A stretch of DNA of 64,000 nucleotides from Echinococcus granulosus (Eukaryota > Platyhelminthes > Cestoda > Cyclophyllidea > Taeniidae). Position 1 is the stretch's first letter. Each line of letters starts with the position of its first letter. Shown here in pieces: positions 12,115-23,468 of this stretch. The stretch spans positions 151,191 through 215,190 of the forward strand of contig NW_020170426.1 of the NCBI RefSeq assembly GCF_000524195.1. Direction: 5' to 3'. Under the pieces are notes generated by a model. It was given only the letters and a program-made list of their open reading frames with translations, had not been told where the DNA came from and ran no database searches. The translations under genes and the position numbers were made by a program.

Positions 12115-15100
12115 ATGGGGCCAGGCACTACATCTCATAATGCGAGAAAGCGAAGTCCTCTTAAAAACAGCAGAAAATGTACTAGTGAAACCAGCAACTC
12201 AGAAATTGTAGGCAGTCACGCGCGTAAGAACCAGGACTCCCAACTTGAAAGAAAGATGACTCTGTTAGATGACAAAAAGACTGGACCGAATGAAGTTATT
12301 TTATCCAAATCAAATATTGAGCACATTCCTCCACTTGCAGAGGCGTCTATGATGGCGAAAAGCGATATCGTTCTTCCGATTGATCAGGTTCTAGCAAAAC
12401 AAGTGGAACGATGTGATTTTGGACAAGCTCTGACTGTTGCTACTCCCCTCAACACAGTCAACAACATCATCCTGAAGCAGCCTCGTGGTGGTGAGATCTA
12501 TAGGTCTAAGGGACGAAAGAAAAGGGCGTTAGGCGAATCGAGAAATGCTCTTAATATCGACATCAGTGTCGCTCCCCTCCTATTCTGCACACCCCATGAG
12601 CCCATCGACTTGAGCGTCCGTATGTACGAGAAATCTGCCGATTCCCCCACCACTCTAATGCTCACTCTGGTGCCACAAGATGGTGGCACACTTCATGTTT
12701 CACAAAAGAATCGACAAAATTTCAACGAACAATTCACCAAGTGTCAGGGTAATTTGAAACAAAAGGCCAGTTGCAAAAACACTTATCGAACGTCAAAATT
12801 GGTGGTGGGAAAAAACGTGACCGAAAATAACACACGAAACGTTGCACCGTTGTGCCTTCACTTAAATTTTGATTCTGCTTCACAAAAGCGCCGACAAGTG
12901 AAAGGACTAAAAGATCCCAACTCTATCGATGGTCGAGGAGGAATTCTCCGTCTGCAGACATCCTCTTTTCATTTAGATGGTGATAAATTTGCTGAGAATG
13001 ATCTGATACTTCTACAACAACAGTCCAATTCCAGCGCTAGGTGCACCTCCAACCAACCGCAGAATTGTGAATCCAGTGATGGACATAATTCGCTAAACAG
13101 AACATCTCAAACACGAAGAGTAGGTAGCTGTAAATCGCATATGAGCAGAGGCAGCAAATATTGCACGCATGGACGCTCAGTTCCACCTACGCAGCAGGCA
13201 AGCACATACCTTTCACAAAGTTCCAAGAGTGGTCTCCTCCCTGATCCTAAATCGGTTCACGATATACGTTCTACTACTATCAGAACAGTTCCAGTAAGTG
13301 GAGGATCCTCAGCTGAAAATTCGGTTGGTTGTACGCACAAGAATAGAGCAGAGGTAAGCACTGTAGACGTAGTAGACGATTGCAAAGTGGATGGCGAATC
13401 GAGTTCAGGGCAATGTGGTGGTTCACCGCAGTCATACGCCAGCCAGGCTGGCTCCAACAACGACGATCTGTCGCTCCAAGTATTCCTCGATGCTGACTAT
13501 GGATCTGATACCATTCCTGTCATCATAAGTAGGAAGTCCAACGTTCGGGGCTCTGTAACATCAAGTGAACCTAGAGAGTATAGAGGCAAATCAGCACCTT
13601 CAGAATCCTATGGTCAGATGGGTTCAAGAGTTCTTGAGAAGAAGGATTACTCGGGACTAAATATATCTGAAAACCCGGTGAAAAAGACGCTTAAAGGAAC
13701 ACCAATGATTTCAGTCTCCAAGGGGAATTCCAACGGTGCTTCACCTAAAAATAGTCAAGGAAGTGATTTTCGATTGACCAATACGAAAACGCATTGGAGT
13801 AGACCTACAGATAAGACTTCCAGTTCCTATATTACGAGGTCTAGTCAACACTCTCTGCCTTCTACTCAGTGGAAGCGATTGTCCACTGAACTCATCGATG
13901 AGATAGCTCAAGAGCTTGTGGACAGTGTGGTGGATGCTGCCTTCAAAAAGCTTGATGCCAAGACTTCGTCTTTACAACCGATTCATTTTGAGTCGCGCTA
14001 TACACGGACAGCGGACGCTAATACTGAGGGAAGAAACACAAAAACAATGCGGTTCATCTTAGACCGTGGCACAAATAAAAAACCAATCAAATTTAACTTA
14101 ACTCTTTGTTTAGTTGATGATGCAAATCAGAAGCATTGCTTCAACCCAGTGATTCCTAAGGATTATCATATCCTCAGATCTGGCACGACTCGCTTAGCGC
14201 CCACTGAAGACCCAAGAGGAACACTTAAATCCCTAAAGTCGTTTGCATCGGATAAGACAGAAGATGTGGCCGAGGTGTTGGTGGATGATGCACTTTACTC
14301 GGCCGTTGATCTTATTTCAGTGGATCCGTCAAGATTTACAGAAGTGAGAAGCTCTGAATTGCAAGAGACTCCAGTTGATGCAAAAATTAGATCATTGGTA
14401 GCCAGCATAAATGGACAGGAGAAAACGGTATCGATGGACAAGTCAGGTGCTTATAATTTGAGCATTGATAAGGATATGATAAATGGCCTAATGACACTAC
14501 AACTGGGATTTTCTGTACTATCTGACTCTGAGGAGAAGAAGTCTGATTCAAGCCAGCAAACTCAATCTCCTCTCATTGTTACACCGGAATGCAGTGTCAA
14601 AAGTGAGCAGTCTTCTGACAGTAGCTGCGGTATTCTTGGTTCGCGGACAGCTAAGGATAGGATTTCACAATTGCAAACTGTAGAAAGACCAGGAATACTT
14701 ATCCAGCTCCGTGAAAATCCAACTACATCAATGAAAACTGCGCAAAAGGTGAAGGAGACTTGTACGACGTCTAGAACTTTTATGCGGAAGGGATGCGAGA
14801 TGGCGGAATTAAGCAAGAACTTATGTCAAGAGCCAAGTCAAGGAGTACTTCCATACAATACAATAGAGAAGGTCTCTACACATTACTCTGAATGCTGCAG
14901 CTTTGTCTCTTCAATTGGCCTCGAAGAGGTAGCAAAGAATGCCAACTTTTCAGGGCAGTTGAAGAAAGATTCGGTTGGTAGTGTTCTTGAAGGTCCAAAT
15001 TTATCCTTTTCCATGTCTGGTTTTACTGAACAACCACAAGAGGAGAGAAGGACAACCCTGCTTCAAACTCAGCATCCCAGCACCACGACAATGGCACCAT

Positions 15101-15750
15101 CTGTGCTGGGATATGATGCGTCTCAGAAAACTTCAGAGAGATATGATCATAACGACTTTTTGGGAACTGGCAGTCGTGACCCTCGTGGTTCAGTGGAAGG
15201 ACCAAATACGCGTCAAGAGACGATTTTAAAGACAAATATACCATCGTCTTATAAATCCTCCCGAGGTTCCCCCGAATGTGATACGACACCCGAAAGCAAA
15301 TGTGATGAATGTCGGACCAGAATGTCTCCTGATGGAGAAATCCCAGCATCGTCAGTACCAAGTTGCCTAAAGTTTGTACAAACAGACATGACTCTTCCAG
15401 TTAATGAAGAGGTAGCCTCTTGCTACCAGATGGATGGCGATGAGGTGTGTTTCTGTGGAAATCGTGAAACGATTGATGGTGGTAATACATCGGTGTTAGA
15501 GAAAAATCCATCTTCATATAACCTCGAATCATCACAAGTCTTAGAGAAAAAATCTTCAGAAGAAACCTTTTCAATTCGTCTAAATATTCGTCTTCCAAAG
15601 GGATGCGGTAAATTAGTGAATCAAGCATCAGCCGACCCGAAAACATTTGTGAGGTTAAGCGACCAAGGCATACCACTGTCTTACGCCAATGTCTCCAATT
15701 CCAACGAAAGCATTGTTGTGAATGCACTTACAGTACGGAAACTTTCATGA
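12115..15750 (+). CDS. Large Ser/Thr-rich protein of unknown function (orphan ORF 1)
   Basis: One uninterrupted frame of 1,211 codons runs from ATG 12115. The frame is open upstream to 12019 without an ATG. An acceptor-like site at 12123-12124 means translation may instead begin in another exon or at ATG 12256. The product is rich in Ser, Thr, Lys and Asn and is mostly low complexity. I do not recognise it. A few segments look folded: a helix around residue 590 (LIDEIAQELVDSVVDAAFKKL) and several hydrophobic-alternating, beta-like stretches near residues 170-200, 650-690, 760-800 and the C-terminus. There is no signal peptide, membrane span or catalytic motif. The absence of introns contrasts with the exon-rich neighbours. 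Its length without a stop makes it almost certainly coding. Confidence 0.8.
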   Translation: MGPGTTSHNARKRSPLKNSRKCTSETSNSEIVGSHARKNQDSQLERKMTLLDDKKTGPNEVILSKSNIEHIPPLAEASMMAKSDIVLPIDQVLAKQVERCDFGQALTVATPLNTVNNIILKQPRGGEIYRSKGRKKRALGESRNALNIDISVAPLLFCTPHEPIDLSVRMYEKSADSPTTLMLTLVPQDGGTLHVSQKNRQNFNEQFTKCQGNLKQKASCKNTYRTSKLVVGKNVTENNTRNVAPLCLHLNFDSASQKRRQVKGLKDPNSIDGRGGILRLQTSSFHLDGDKFAENDLILLQQQSNSSARCTSNQPQNCESSDGHNSLNRTSQTRRVGSCKSHMSRGSKYCTHGRSVPPTQQASTYLSQSSKSGLLPDPKSVHDIRSTTIRTVPVSGGSSAENSVGCTHKNRAEVSTVDVVDDCKVDGESSSGQCGGSPQSYASQAGSNNDDLSLQVFLDADYGSDTIPVIISRKSNVRGSVTSSEPREYRGKSAPSESYGQMGSRVLEKKDYSGLNISENPVKKTLKGTPMISVSKGNSNGASPKNSQGSDFRLTNTKTHWSRPTDKTSSSYITRSSQHSLPSTQWKRLSTELIDEIAQELVDSVVDAAFKKLDAKTSSLQPIHFESRYTRTADANTEGRNTKTMRFILDRGTNKKPIKFNLTLCLVDDANQKHCFNPVIPKDYHILRSGTTRLAPTEDPRGTLKSLKSFASDKTEDVAEVLVDDALYSAVDLISVDPSRFTEVRSSELQETPVDAKIRSLVASINGQEKTVSMDKSGAYNLSIDKDMINGLMTLQLGFSVLSDSEEKKSDSSQQTQSPLIVTPECSVKSEQSSDSSCGILGSRTAKDRISQLQTVERPGILIQLRENPTTSMKTAQKVKETCTTSRTFMRKGCEMAELSKNLCQEPSQGVLPYNTIEKVSTHYSECCSFVSSIGLEEVAKNANFSGQLKKDSVGSVLEGPNLSFSMSGFTEQPQEERRTTLLQTQHPSTTTMAPSVLGYDASQKTSERYDHNDFLGTGSRDPRGSVEGPNTRQETILKTNIPSSYKSSRGSPECDTTPESKCDECRTRMSPDGEIPASSVPSCLKFVQTDMTLPVNEEVASCYQMDGDEVCFCGNRETIDGGNTSVLEKNPSSYNLESSQVLEKKSSEETFSIRLNIRLPKGCGKLVNQASADPKTFVRLSDQGIPLSYANVSNSNESIVVNALTVRKLS

Positions 15751-17806
15751 ATCTTCAGGAAACAGACGCCATTGAAGGCAGTAACGTCATCTAACTCCAT
15801 ACCTATAAAGTTAAGACGCTCCTCAGCGGTGAATCAGTGCAACACCCTTTGACACACCTCGAGTGAGACTAGACGATGAGGATGGAGCTCATTATCTTAT
15901 TTTACATTTTTAATGTGTTTTAAACTGCCTTCTTTTCTTTTGACACGTTTCTTTTTATTTCAAACTGCCCTATCAATGAGACTGCTGTACTTAGACCTCT
16001 TGGTAGGGTGGAAAAATTGTTCAGTTTCTACCATCTATGCTTTTCCATTAAATTAACCATGACGCTTACTTTTCATATTTATGAGTTATATTTTATGCAC
16101 TTTTTTGTTTTGTTAACTCTCTAAGATTTCGTTGGGAGTATCGTTTGGAGGTAATTTCCTTTGAATTTGCTGTCTAGTAATTTAGGAAGGTGGAGTATTA
16201 GATGGCAGAGCAACGTACCGCCCAGAAATGGTTGGAACAACTTGAGTTAGTTTGATGGTGAATCACTGAGGGGTAGGTATCCCAAGTAGAGGAGGGACAA
16301 CACTCTGTTCCTCATAATAAAATGAGGTTTTACTTAAGTTACGACAACGACAAGAGGGTGGAAAAATAGGCCGAGGTAGGGGCTGATGGAGGAAATGGCT
16401 NNNNNNNNNNNNNNNNNNNNNNNNNNNNNNNNNNNNNNNNNNNNNNNNNNNNNNNNNNNNNNNNNNNNNNNNNNNNNNNNNNNNNNNNNNNNNNNNNNNN
16501 GAACGTTTTTTCTAGCATATCTTACCCAACTTTGTGTGATTCTTCACTGAACTTACTCCATTGTCTTTAAGCCACTTTCTGGCAATGCATTTTACTGTCA
16601 CATGCGGTAACTTCTCCATGCGATAGTAACTAGCTCCTTCACTTTCGACTCCAAATTACATTCACCACTCTCCAATTAACCAACATTTTATGCTCTAAAG
16701 GCTAGAAAGTGGTGGATGGCACCGTTGGACTGACTTAAGGTGGTAACAAGGTACCCGCATTGAACAAGCGTCTGGCAATTGGACCAAGTCTATTACATCG
16801 ATGTGTGTGGAAGGCTTTTGTCATCACTCCTATAATCGCATACCGAAAAAGTGCACTTTTGACAACTAAAAGGTGAAGTGAAGAGAGCAATTACAATTTG
16901 ACAAAACAAATTTCCTCCCATAAATATGTCAAATGTCTAGAGTGTCTGTCAAAAATGGCGCACTGCTTGAATCACCTACTTCCCATAATTTTTTTTTCAG
17001 TGCGAGCAGCTTGAGCAGATGTGAATAACCTTTTTACATAAAAAATACCAAGATTATTTTCCTCTTACTGCTAGGCGATAAAATACGGCAGGGTTTTATA
17101 CACTTGAGAGATCCGTAAAAGATTTTTTCCCATCATTACACATTCAAAATGGCTTTTGTGCAAGTGTTCTGCCTCAGCGCATCATCTTTACACAAACAGG
17201 TGAAATAGGTTATGTGAAGAGGAAAGAAGTGAATTAGTTTCAAGCTGGGTGGGTGAAGAGAAGGGTAAAGAAAGTCCTTCTAAGCTCTATTTTTGAGGAC
17301 AAATGAAGGCAGCAGTCAAAACTGGAATGAAGCATATGCAGATCAAGCACACACGCACGAAATGTGCATGCAAGGCGAAGGGCATAAATTGGTGGTGACA
17401 GTTGCCGACAGTAATTTTGTTGACCTGTGCAAAAGTGGCCATAGTGTGGCTGTTTCCAATACAGCAATTTGGACCACTCTGAGTGGTAAGCATTTTCCTC
17501 CAAATCAAAATCAAATCAGGGCTTCCCAGATTGGGGAGTGGGCTGACTTATTGATAAAAGTGTCCCAGGATAGCAGTAGCGATCTGTAGAGGCAAATTAC
17601 AGCAATGTCTTCGTCCTCCATTGGTCTGATGGAACTCTGGAGTGACAATTTTCGATCTAAAATGCCAAATACACGTGATGATTGGGTCAATCAATAGGCA
17701 CTACACGTGGAGACATTTTGGGCGAAACCTTAGCTGGAAATAACATGAATTCGCAATGAAGTTCTGATAGAACTTATAGGAATGGGCAATTCTACCAATT
17801 GACATC
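15751..17806. other. Intergenic region, with poly(A) signal candidate and assembly gap
   Basis: An AATAAA hexamer is at 16316-16321, 566 nt after the upstream stop. An assembly gap occupies 16401-16500. A 95-codon frame at 17293-17589 (no ATG start) has no recognisable content. Nothing else is supported. Confidence 0.5.
16401..16500. other. Assembly gap (100 N)
   Basis: Exactly 100 undetermined bases, the conventional filler for a scaffold gap of unknown size. Confidence 0.99.
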
Positions 17807-20800
17807 ATGCAGCGTCGCACATCATTGCTCCGTTCGGTGCATCCTTGTCCAGCCGGTAGCCGCAAAACTGCTGAAGTGAATGGTAAGAACGCATCAAATC
17901 ACAAGAAGCGCCATCTACCGCCCAAGCCCGGAGAGAGGAGTTTGAATGTTAAGCGGGACGAAAAGTTGGTATGCCATCGTACTTCCAGTAGTTCTAGACC
18001 ACCTGGCAACACAAAATTGGTGGTAGGTAAGAAAGACGCGCATTTAAACCATGAGCTGCGCGTGTCACGAGCAGCTACAATGAAGTCAAAATGTCCACGA
18101 AAAACTTCACAAAAACTGGTCTCCAATCCGCCCACAAGAAAGGTCTCATGTTCTGGTGGAAATACAAAGAAGGAGAGAGCTGAATCAAAGGTTTATCACG
18201 AAAAAATTGTGCATGAGGCGCGTACTGAAAAGGTTAGCGTGCCGAAGATACCAAAGATTCTTGTGACACTGGTAGAGAGTGAAAGTTGGCGGTCATCGTC
18301 TAGCACCACTCAGAGACGGGTGCTCCACTCGCATAGTGGGGATTCAGTGGAAACCCAGGCCGAGGCTATCGACACAGACGAGGTCATAGATTCAGGTCAG
18401 ACGTCAGACACACTAGACAGTTTCGAGTGTTTCACAGACTCTCAAAATGAAACGACAAGCAGCAGTGATTCTGACAAATTTGATAGACTCCAGTTTAAAT
18501 CACAGGAATGTAAGACTGGTGGGGAAGCTGAAAGAGGTAGTGGTACTGGACAAGGACACTTTCCGACTCTAAATGCTACCGCTGCCCCAGACTCTCTCTA
18601 TTACAAGATAAAAAGTACCTCTTTAGGTGGTCGCTCTCAAAACCAACATCCAGTCGGCTCATTAAAAATTCCCCATAAAAGTGGTTTTGATTTGATCCCT
18701 TCAAGCACGAAAATTGGCGCATTAGCCCACAGCAGTCAGGAGGAATTTTCGTGGATTGGATGGAATTCTGCAAACTGGCATTACCAAAATACCCAACCTC
18801 TAAATAGATGGGGTAGTGCAGGAGGCACTGTGGACGGCTCAGCGAACAAAGACACGTCAAACAAGTATCCACTAAAAGTGGGAAATAAGCCGATCTCAAA
18901 TCGTTGTAATTCTCTGGTGCATAAGGAATCTTCGAGAAATAAGCATGTTTTTATATCTGGTGCTACACAACCACACATCTTGGTCGATGCTTCGGGGGAG
19001 AACGATGTGACGAAGGTGACGTATATGAACCAGACACAATCTGGGGAGGAGGATTTAAGTGAATCCGGTAGCCGAGCCATCATTTCACAGGCCACATACA
19101 CGCAGACCTCTCTAACGGTCAAAAAGGAGGTGGAAATTGGTGCTGGTGCTGAATGCCATCAAGCAGATCGTGAGCCTTCAACTGTAGGCAGTTTATCTAC
19201 CCTGCCCCCGTTCACGTTGCCAGAGCATTGTACCCAACTAGACTGTTTAGTTGGGGATGACGGTCCAAATATCGTTTTATCCCCTTCATATGAAGCTCCG
19301 TTAGCAGGAATTTTGACCACAGAAGGATGTCAGGAAAAGCTTTCTTTGCCAAATGAGGAAGTACACTTGCAAAGAAGTGAGGCCTTCACACCTGAAATGA
19401 ATGAAAATGGGTGTGATGAAGATGAATCTACCATTTGTGATGATCCCATCTTGATGCTGACTAATTCCGAGTTTGTGAAAGTTAAAAACTCAACCGGAAT
19501 AGCACCCGAGCTAGTACAGCGAGAAATGCGAGAGGATGCAGTCACAATTGAAGGGCAAATTCCCCGAAAACGCATGATCTCTATCCGAACCAAAAATCTG
19601 ACAGAGAAACAAAAGCAGCAAATTCTGCTATCACTGAGTTGGAATCCCTCCAGAATAACTGAATCCTTGGACGCCTCACTCTATGCGACTTGTTTGGAAC
19701 GCAAAAAACTTCTTTCTCAACCAAACGATTCCAAAATGCCATTATCCAAAAAGATTATTCCACCTAGTAGCGCTTACGTTAAACAATGGAGCCTTTCCGA
19801 AGAATCGGTTCATACGGTTGTTGAATTAAATCCTACCTACATGAAAGCCATTGAAACTGTCATATCACCGAGTGAGAGACTTATCACCTGCCTAAATAAG
19901 GTATCAAAGTCAAAGTTGTCAGCTTTTAATAAAGGGTCACTCTCTCCCGTGACGTCAATCAACGCTTGTTCAAAAACTTTACATTCATCCATTCAAAATG
20001 AAGCTTTCTCCACCAACGTCTCTGCTCATCCATTCAGATACAACTCTCATAGGTCTAGCAGAACCATTTTGCTATCAACGCAACCAATTTCCCTCACTTC
20101 AGTCTCGTCCTTTGAATCGGAGGAGCCAATACCCGGTGGTCGGATGAATGCAAACAGATGGTTGAAAGAAGAAGAAGAAGAAGAAGAAGAAGGAAGAGTT
20201 TTTGACAAGAGGACAACACTAATGGAAAATACAAATCCTTCACAGTGCGTAATACTAGGTGGAAATAAAGTTTTAGCTTGTCCGCAGAATTTTGTGGAAG
20301 TTTACTATGATGCCAGTCTGTGTATGACTCGTGCAGGACCAGTAAGGAGTCGAGATGTTTCGGCAGCAGTCAACGTTTTAATAGACCTAGATCAAAATAC
20401 TTTTTCAGTGCCGGATCTGGATAGCTCTGTCGTCACCTCCGATGTGGACACTGTTACCCTAGAGCACGACTTCCAGAATGCTGGAAGTCAAAAATCGTAT
20501 TTAAGGAAAAAGAAGAAGAAGAAGAAGTGTAAGAGATCGTATCAATCTCCCCAAGGCGATCGACAGAGACAGCATGCATCTATTAGTCCGACGCCTAGAC
20601 AAAGGCACGGAAAAGTGGCCAAGAAGCCGTTTTTCAAGGTTCAAAAATCGCGGCAAAGAAAATATCAAGTTAATCGCTTACCCATGTTAAATTTGGATGG
20701 TATATCGCCCAAAAGGATTCCTCACATAAGCAAAGAGCATTCCAGCTCATCCACAGATACACTTCAGGGCTGTAGAAAGGTGACAGAAGCTTCAAAGGAG

Positions 20801-21874
20801 GTTCAGTGCTCCAAACCTTTGATTGAAAGACCTGCGGTGACTTTTCACTTCATATCACCCAGGAAAACACAAAGTGTATTGTTTGAAAAGCATCTTGCTC
20901 AAATCAAACGACCCTCATCATGGAATAGTACCATTTTCTCTGGTCCCAAAGGAGTTGTCATGAATGCTAAGCGAATTAAAAAGCGACAGGCGATGGCTTA
21001 TGAGAAGAAGGTTCATCAGTTGTCCGTAGCACGAATCCTCAATGAAAACAACAATGCCTCAACCAGGATGGAATATCCGCGTGAATCCCGAAGGAGGAGT
21101 TGGGAATCAACACACTCACTTTATTCAAGTGGGATTCTCCTAAAACTAAAATTCTGGGGTCAGAATCGCGGCATAACATGTTGGAATTTTTTTCGACCCC
21201 ATAAATGTCACAATGACGGTCAATTTGACCATAAGAGTGTGAAATTTGATAATTATGAAAAAATAAGGAAATTGAGAGCCTCCCAGACTAGCAGTTTGAA
21301 AGACAATTATTTAAAAAGTTTTCGGTGGAAATATCCAAACCAAAAGGCTTTGCTTCAACCATTACCTCTTTCGTTAGCGTCAGGATTGAAATATTTTACA
21401 CAATTTGAAGAATTTTTCAACGCTTCTTACACACTCTCTTCACCGACTACACACGAGCGTGTTCAACCTGAGTCCATCGATGAGGCAGATCGAGAGAAAA
21501 TTACTTTTACCTATTCCTCCGATTTTTGTCGAGTTGAGAGGTGTGAACTTCCACCAATCCCGACTTCAGACGTGTACAATTTTCTTTGCTTTCAAAAACA
21601 AGGTATTATTATTTCCAAATTGCCAAATGATGTAAAAATGAAGGCGGACACTTCCCCTCTGCATATCTTACTCGGATTTTTATGCTTTTTTGGTATTAAA
21701 AAAGCCTGGCAATTAAAAGTGCGATGGCTTTTAATCTTTCATCCACATTCAAACGCTCTGCGTCAACGAGGGCTTCACCATGACGAATGGACAACGGGGC
21801 GGAAGACAATCACATATTCTATTAATTTTGGTGTCATTTCCGAGAAACAAAAAGACATTACGGTGGTTGACTGA
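17807..21874 (+). CDS. Large Lys/Ser-rich protein of unknown function (orphan ORF 2)
   Basis: One uninterrupted frame of 1,355 codons starts at ATG 17807 and stops at 21874. The product is basic and Ser-rich, with many short Lys/Arg clusters that could act as nuclear localisation or nucleic-acid-binding patches. Two homopolymer runs stand out: about eight Glu near residue 790, and seven Lys near residue 900. The first 130 residues are strongly basic. The C-terminal third (from about residue 1,100) is less biased and has Trp/Phe-rich segments. The last 60 residues include a short hydrophobic stretch (LHILLGFLCFFGI) that is borderline for a membrane helix. No family recognised. Like the frames on either side, it lacks introns. 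Confidence 0.8.
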   Translation: MQRRTSLLRSVHPCPAGSRKTAEVNGKNASNHKKRHLPPKPGERSLNVKRDEKLVCHRTSSSSRPPGNTKLVVGKKDAHLNHELRVSRAATMKSKCPRKTSQKLVSNPPTRKVSCSGGNTKKERAESKVYHEKIVHEARTEKVSVPKIPKILVTLVESESWRSSSSTTQRRVLHSHSGDSVETQAEAIDTDEVIDSGQTSDTLDSFECFTDSQNETTSSSDSDKFDRLQFKSQECKTGGEAERGSGTGQGHFPTLNATAAPDSLYYKIKSTSLGGRSQNQHPVGSLKIPHKSGFDLIPSSTKIGALAHSSQEEFSWIGWNSANWHYQNTQPLNRWGSAGGTVDGSANKDTSNKYPLKVGNKPISNRCNSLVHKESSRNKHVFISGATQPHILVDASGENDVTKVTYMNQTQSGEEDLSESGSRAIISQATYTQTSLTVKKEVEIGAGAECHQADREPSTVGSLSTLPPFTLPEHCTQLDCLVGDDGPNIVLSPSYEAPLAGILTTEGCQEKLSLPNEEVHLQRSEAFTPEMNENGCDEDESTICDDPILMLTNSEFVKVKNSTGIAPELVQREMREDAVTIEGQIPRKRMISIRTKNLTEKQKQQILLSLSWNPSRITESLDASLYATCLERKKLLSQPNDSKMPLSKKIIPPSSAYVKQWSLSEESVHTVVELNPTYMKAIETVISPSERLITCLNKVSKSKLSAFNKGSLSPVTSINACSKTLHSSIQNEAFSTNVSAHPFRYNSHRSSRTILLSTQPISLTSVSSFESEEPIPGGRMNANRWLKEEEEEEEEGRVFDKRTTLMENTNPSQCVILGGNKVLACPQNFVEVYYDASLCMTRAGPVRSRDVSAAVNVLIDLDQNTFSVPDLDSSVVTSDVDTVTLEHDFQNAGSQKSYLRKKKKKKKCKRSYQSPQGDRQRQHASISPTPRQRHGKVAKKPFFKVQKSRQRKYQVNRLPMLNLDGISPKRIPHISKEHSSSSTDTLQGCRKVTEASKEVQCSKPLIERPAVTFHFISPRKTQSVLFEKHLAQIKRPSSWNSTIFSGPKGVVMNAKRIKKRQAMAYEKKVHQLSVARILNENNNASTRMEYPRESRRRSWESTHSLYSSGILLKLKFWGQNRGITCWNFFRPHKCHNDGQFDHKSVKFDNYEKIRKLRASQTSSLKDNYLKSFRWKYPNQKALLQPLPLSLASGLKYFTQFEEFFNASYTLSSPTTHERVQPESIDEADREKITFTYSSDFCRVERCELPPIPTSDVYNFLCFQKQGIIISKLPNDVKMKADTSPLHILLGFLCFFGIKKAWQLKVRWLLIFHPHSNALRQRGLHHDEWTTGRKTITYSINFGVISEKQKDITVVD
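20166..20192 (+). repeat. GAA trinucleotide repeat (poly-Glu) in orphan ORF 2
   Basis: About eight successive GAA codons encode an acidic run in an otherwise basic protein. Such a tract is prone to length variation between individuals. Confidence 0.85.
20506..20527 (+). repeat. AAG trinucleotide repeat (poly-Lys) in orphan ORF 2
   Basis: A run of AAA/AAG codons encodes seven Lys in a row, flanked by more basic residues (RKK and KCKRS). It could serve as a nuclear localisation or RNA/DNA-binding patch. Confidence 0.8.
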
Positions 21875-23358
21875 ATCCTTCCATGTTTGTGTGTGCATGT
21901 GTGGTTCCAACTTGGTTTGATTTGCCTTTGGACACCTCATTTCGATGGGATTTGGTATATTAGTCTGGTTTCAGAAAATAATAATAGCAAATAATATTTT
22001 TAACAATAATTTAGTGTGCTAGATAGTGTAAAAGGCATATGAAATGGATTTAAGATAAATTTAGACGTCTACCTACTGTTAAATATAAAGGGTAAGATTT
22101 TCGCAGAAGCATCAAAAAGTAATCCATGCCGCTTTCGCCATTTGCAGTACACATCTGTCGACGTTTATAACGCCTTAAGCATCCGCTAAACTTAGTTTTG
22201 TGATGTCGCCTGGCAACTGGGTCAAATGTTTTTCGTCTGCTTGTCTGTCTGATCTCCAGGCTATGCCTATAAGCCTCAGATGCTCAAAAAAGTTTTTACG
22301 CTTCTCAATTGTATTGTATTGTATTGTCTAATGTTTTCCTTCGTTGGGAGAAAAGGAAGCAGAGGCTCCTTCATCCCTGACCTCTGCTCTGTCTTAACTA
22401 ATATTCCCTAATGTGATAGCTGTCATCTTTACCATGACACGATCACACGAGCTCATGCGAAATGGACAGGTGGGGAATAAAGGTGAGGTAAAAGCGAGGT
22501 GGCTAGAGGTGGACATTCTCCAGACTTCTCGAGATAAAAAGGCACAATATACTTAAGTCTTGATTAATTAAATGAATATCGTATACCCCTGGAGATGTCC
22601 TAACAAGAGCTACCATAGTAAGTATTATCCCTGTTAGGTTCATCTTATATACACGGATCCAGGCAATATCTCGTTGTCACTCAGTCAACGATCTGGATTA
22701 CTTCTAGTTACCTATTTTCACATCATCATTGCCAGTAGTTGAATAGGGACCTTTTTAGATGGTTCATATCTCGCGTGGTTACGTGACTGGTCCTTATGCT
22801 TGACCCGGGAGTAGGAGAATTGTCATAAATCCATGCAAGTCATCACAGACGCCATCATCGGGGATTTGATAGCTTCCCTCTAATGACAGCTTGGCATAGT
22901 ATGCTACCGAGACAGACAATATCGCTACACCCGTATCGTCTCCGAAGCTGTTATGAGACTAAAGAGTATGAATGTGGCACTGCTGGTGGGAACAAACAGG
23001 GCTCCAAAAATGTAGGCAACTTGAAGTAAATTTGCTCTGCCGAAGTTGGTAATTTATTAATAATTTAAAATTCACCTTAAAAACAACTCCTCACGTTTAA
23101 AGATAGAAATGAAGGAAAGTTACTGTGTAAAATGCTCATTACTGAGTTCAGCCATTCAAAACCGAATAAAAAACGGCTCTACCCACTTTCCTTCTTGTCT
23201 GAAGGAAGATGGCGTAATTTAGTTTGTGACGTACAAAGTACGTATCACCGATATTCAAGACCTGGAGTAGAAATGTCAGGTGAACGGGTCCAACCGAATG
23301 AGATAAATCTCAATTAAGTGTCAATATTTGGTGTTAAATTTGGGCATTAGCAAGATGT

Positions 23359-23468
23359 ATTGCAATGAGTTGTTTGTTTAACTCTCGGTTTTGGTAGTAG
23401 ACGGCATGGATGATCCGTCACTGTTCCTTCGCCAGATGGCTGGCCAGTCGCCCCTTACCCTATTGTAT
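23359..23468 (+). repeat. Dispersed repeat, copy A
   Basis: About 110 bp, clearly related to the sequence at 48383-48506. The shared start has the pattern ATTGyAATGmGTTG, followed by TTGTTyAACyCyCrGTTTTGGTA, and both copies end in ACCCTAyTGTAT. Identity over the first 45 bases is high and falls off towards the middle. Family unknown. Confidence 0.7.

Noticed and set aside
17293..17589. 95-codon frame upstream of orphan ORF 2 as a 5' exon
   Set aside because: It starts with TTG, ends in its own stop, and has no donor that clearly joins to 17807. Kept only as a note.
22308..22325. ATTGT pentamer run as a functional element
   Set aside because: Only about three to four units; a common simple repeat with no context suggesting function.
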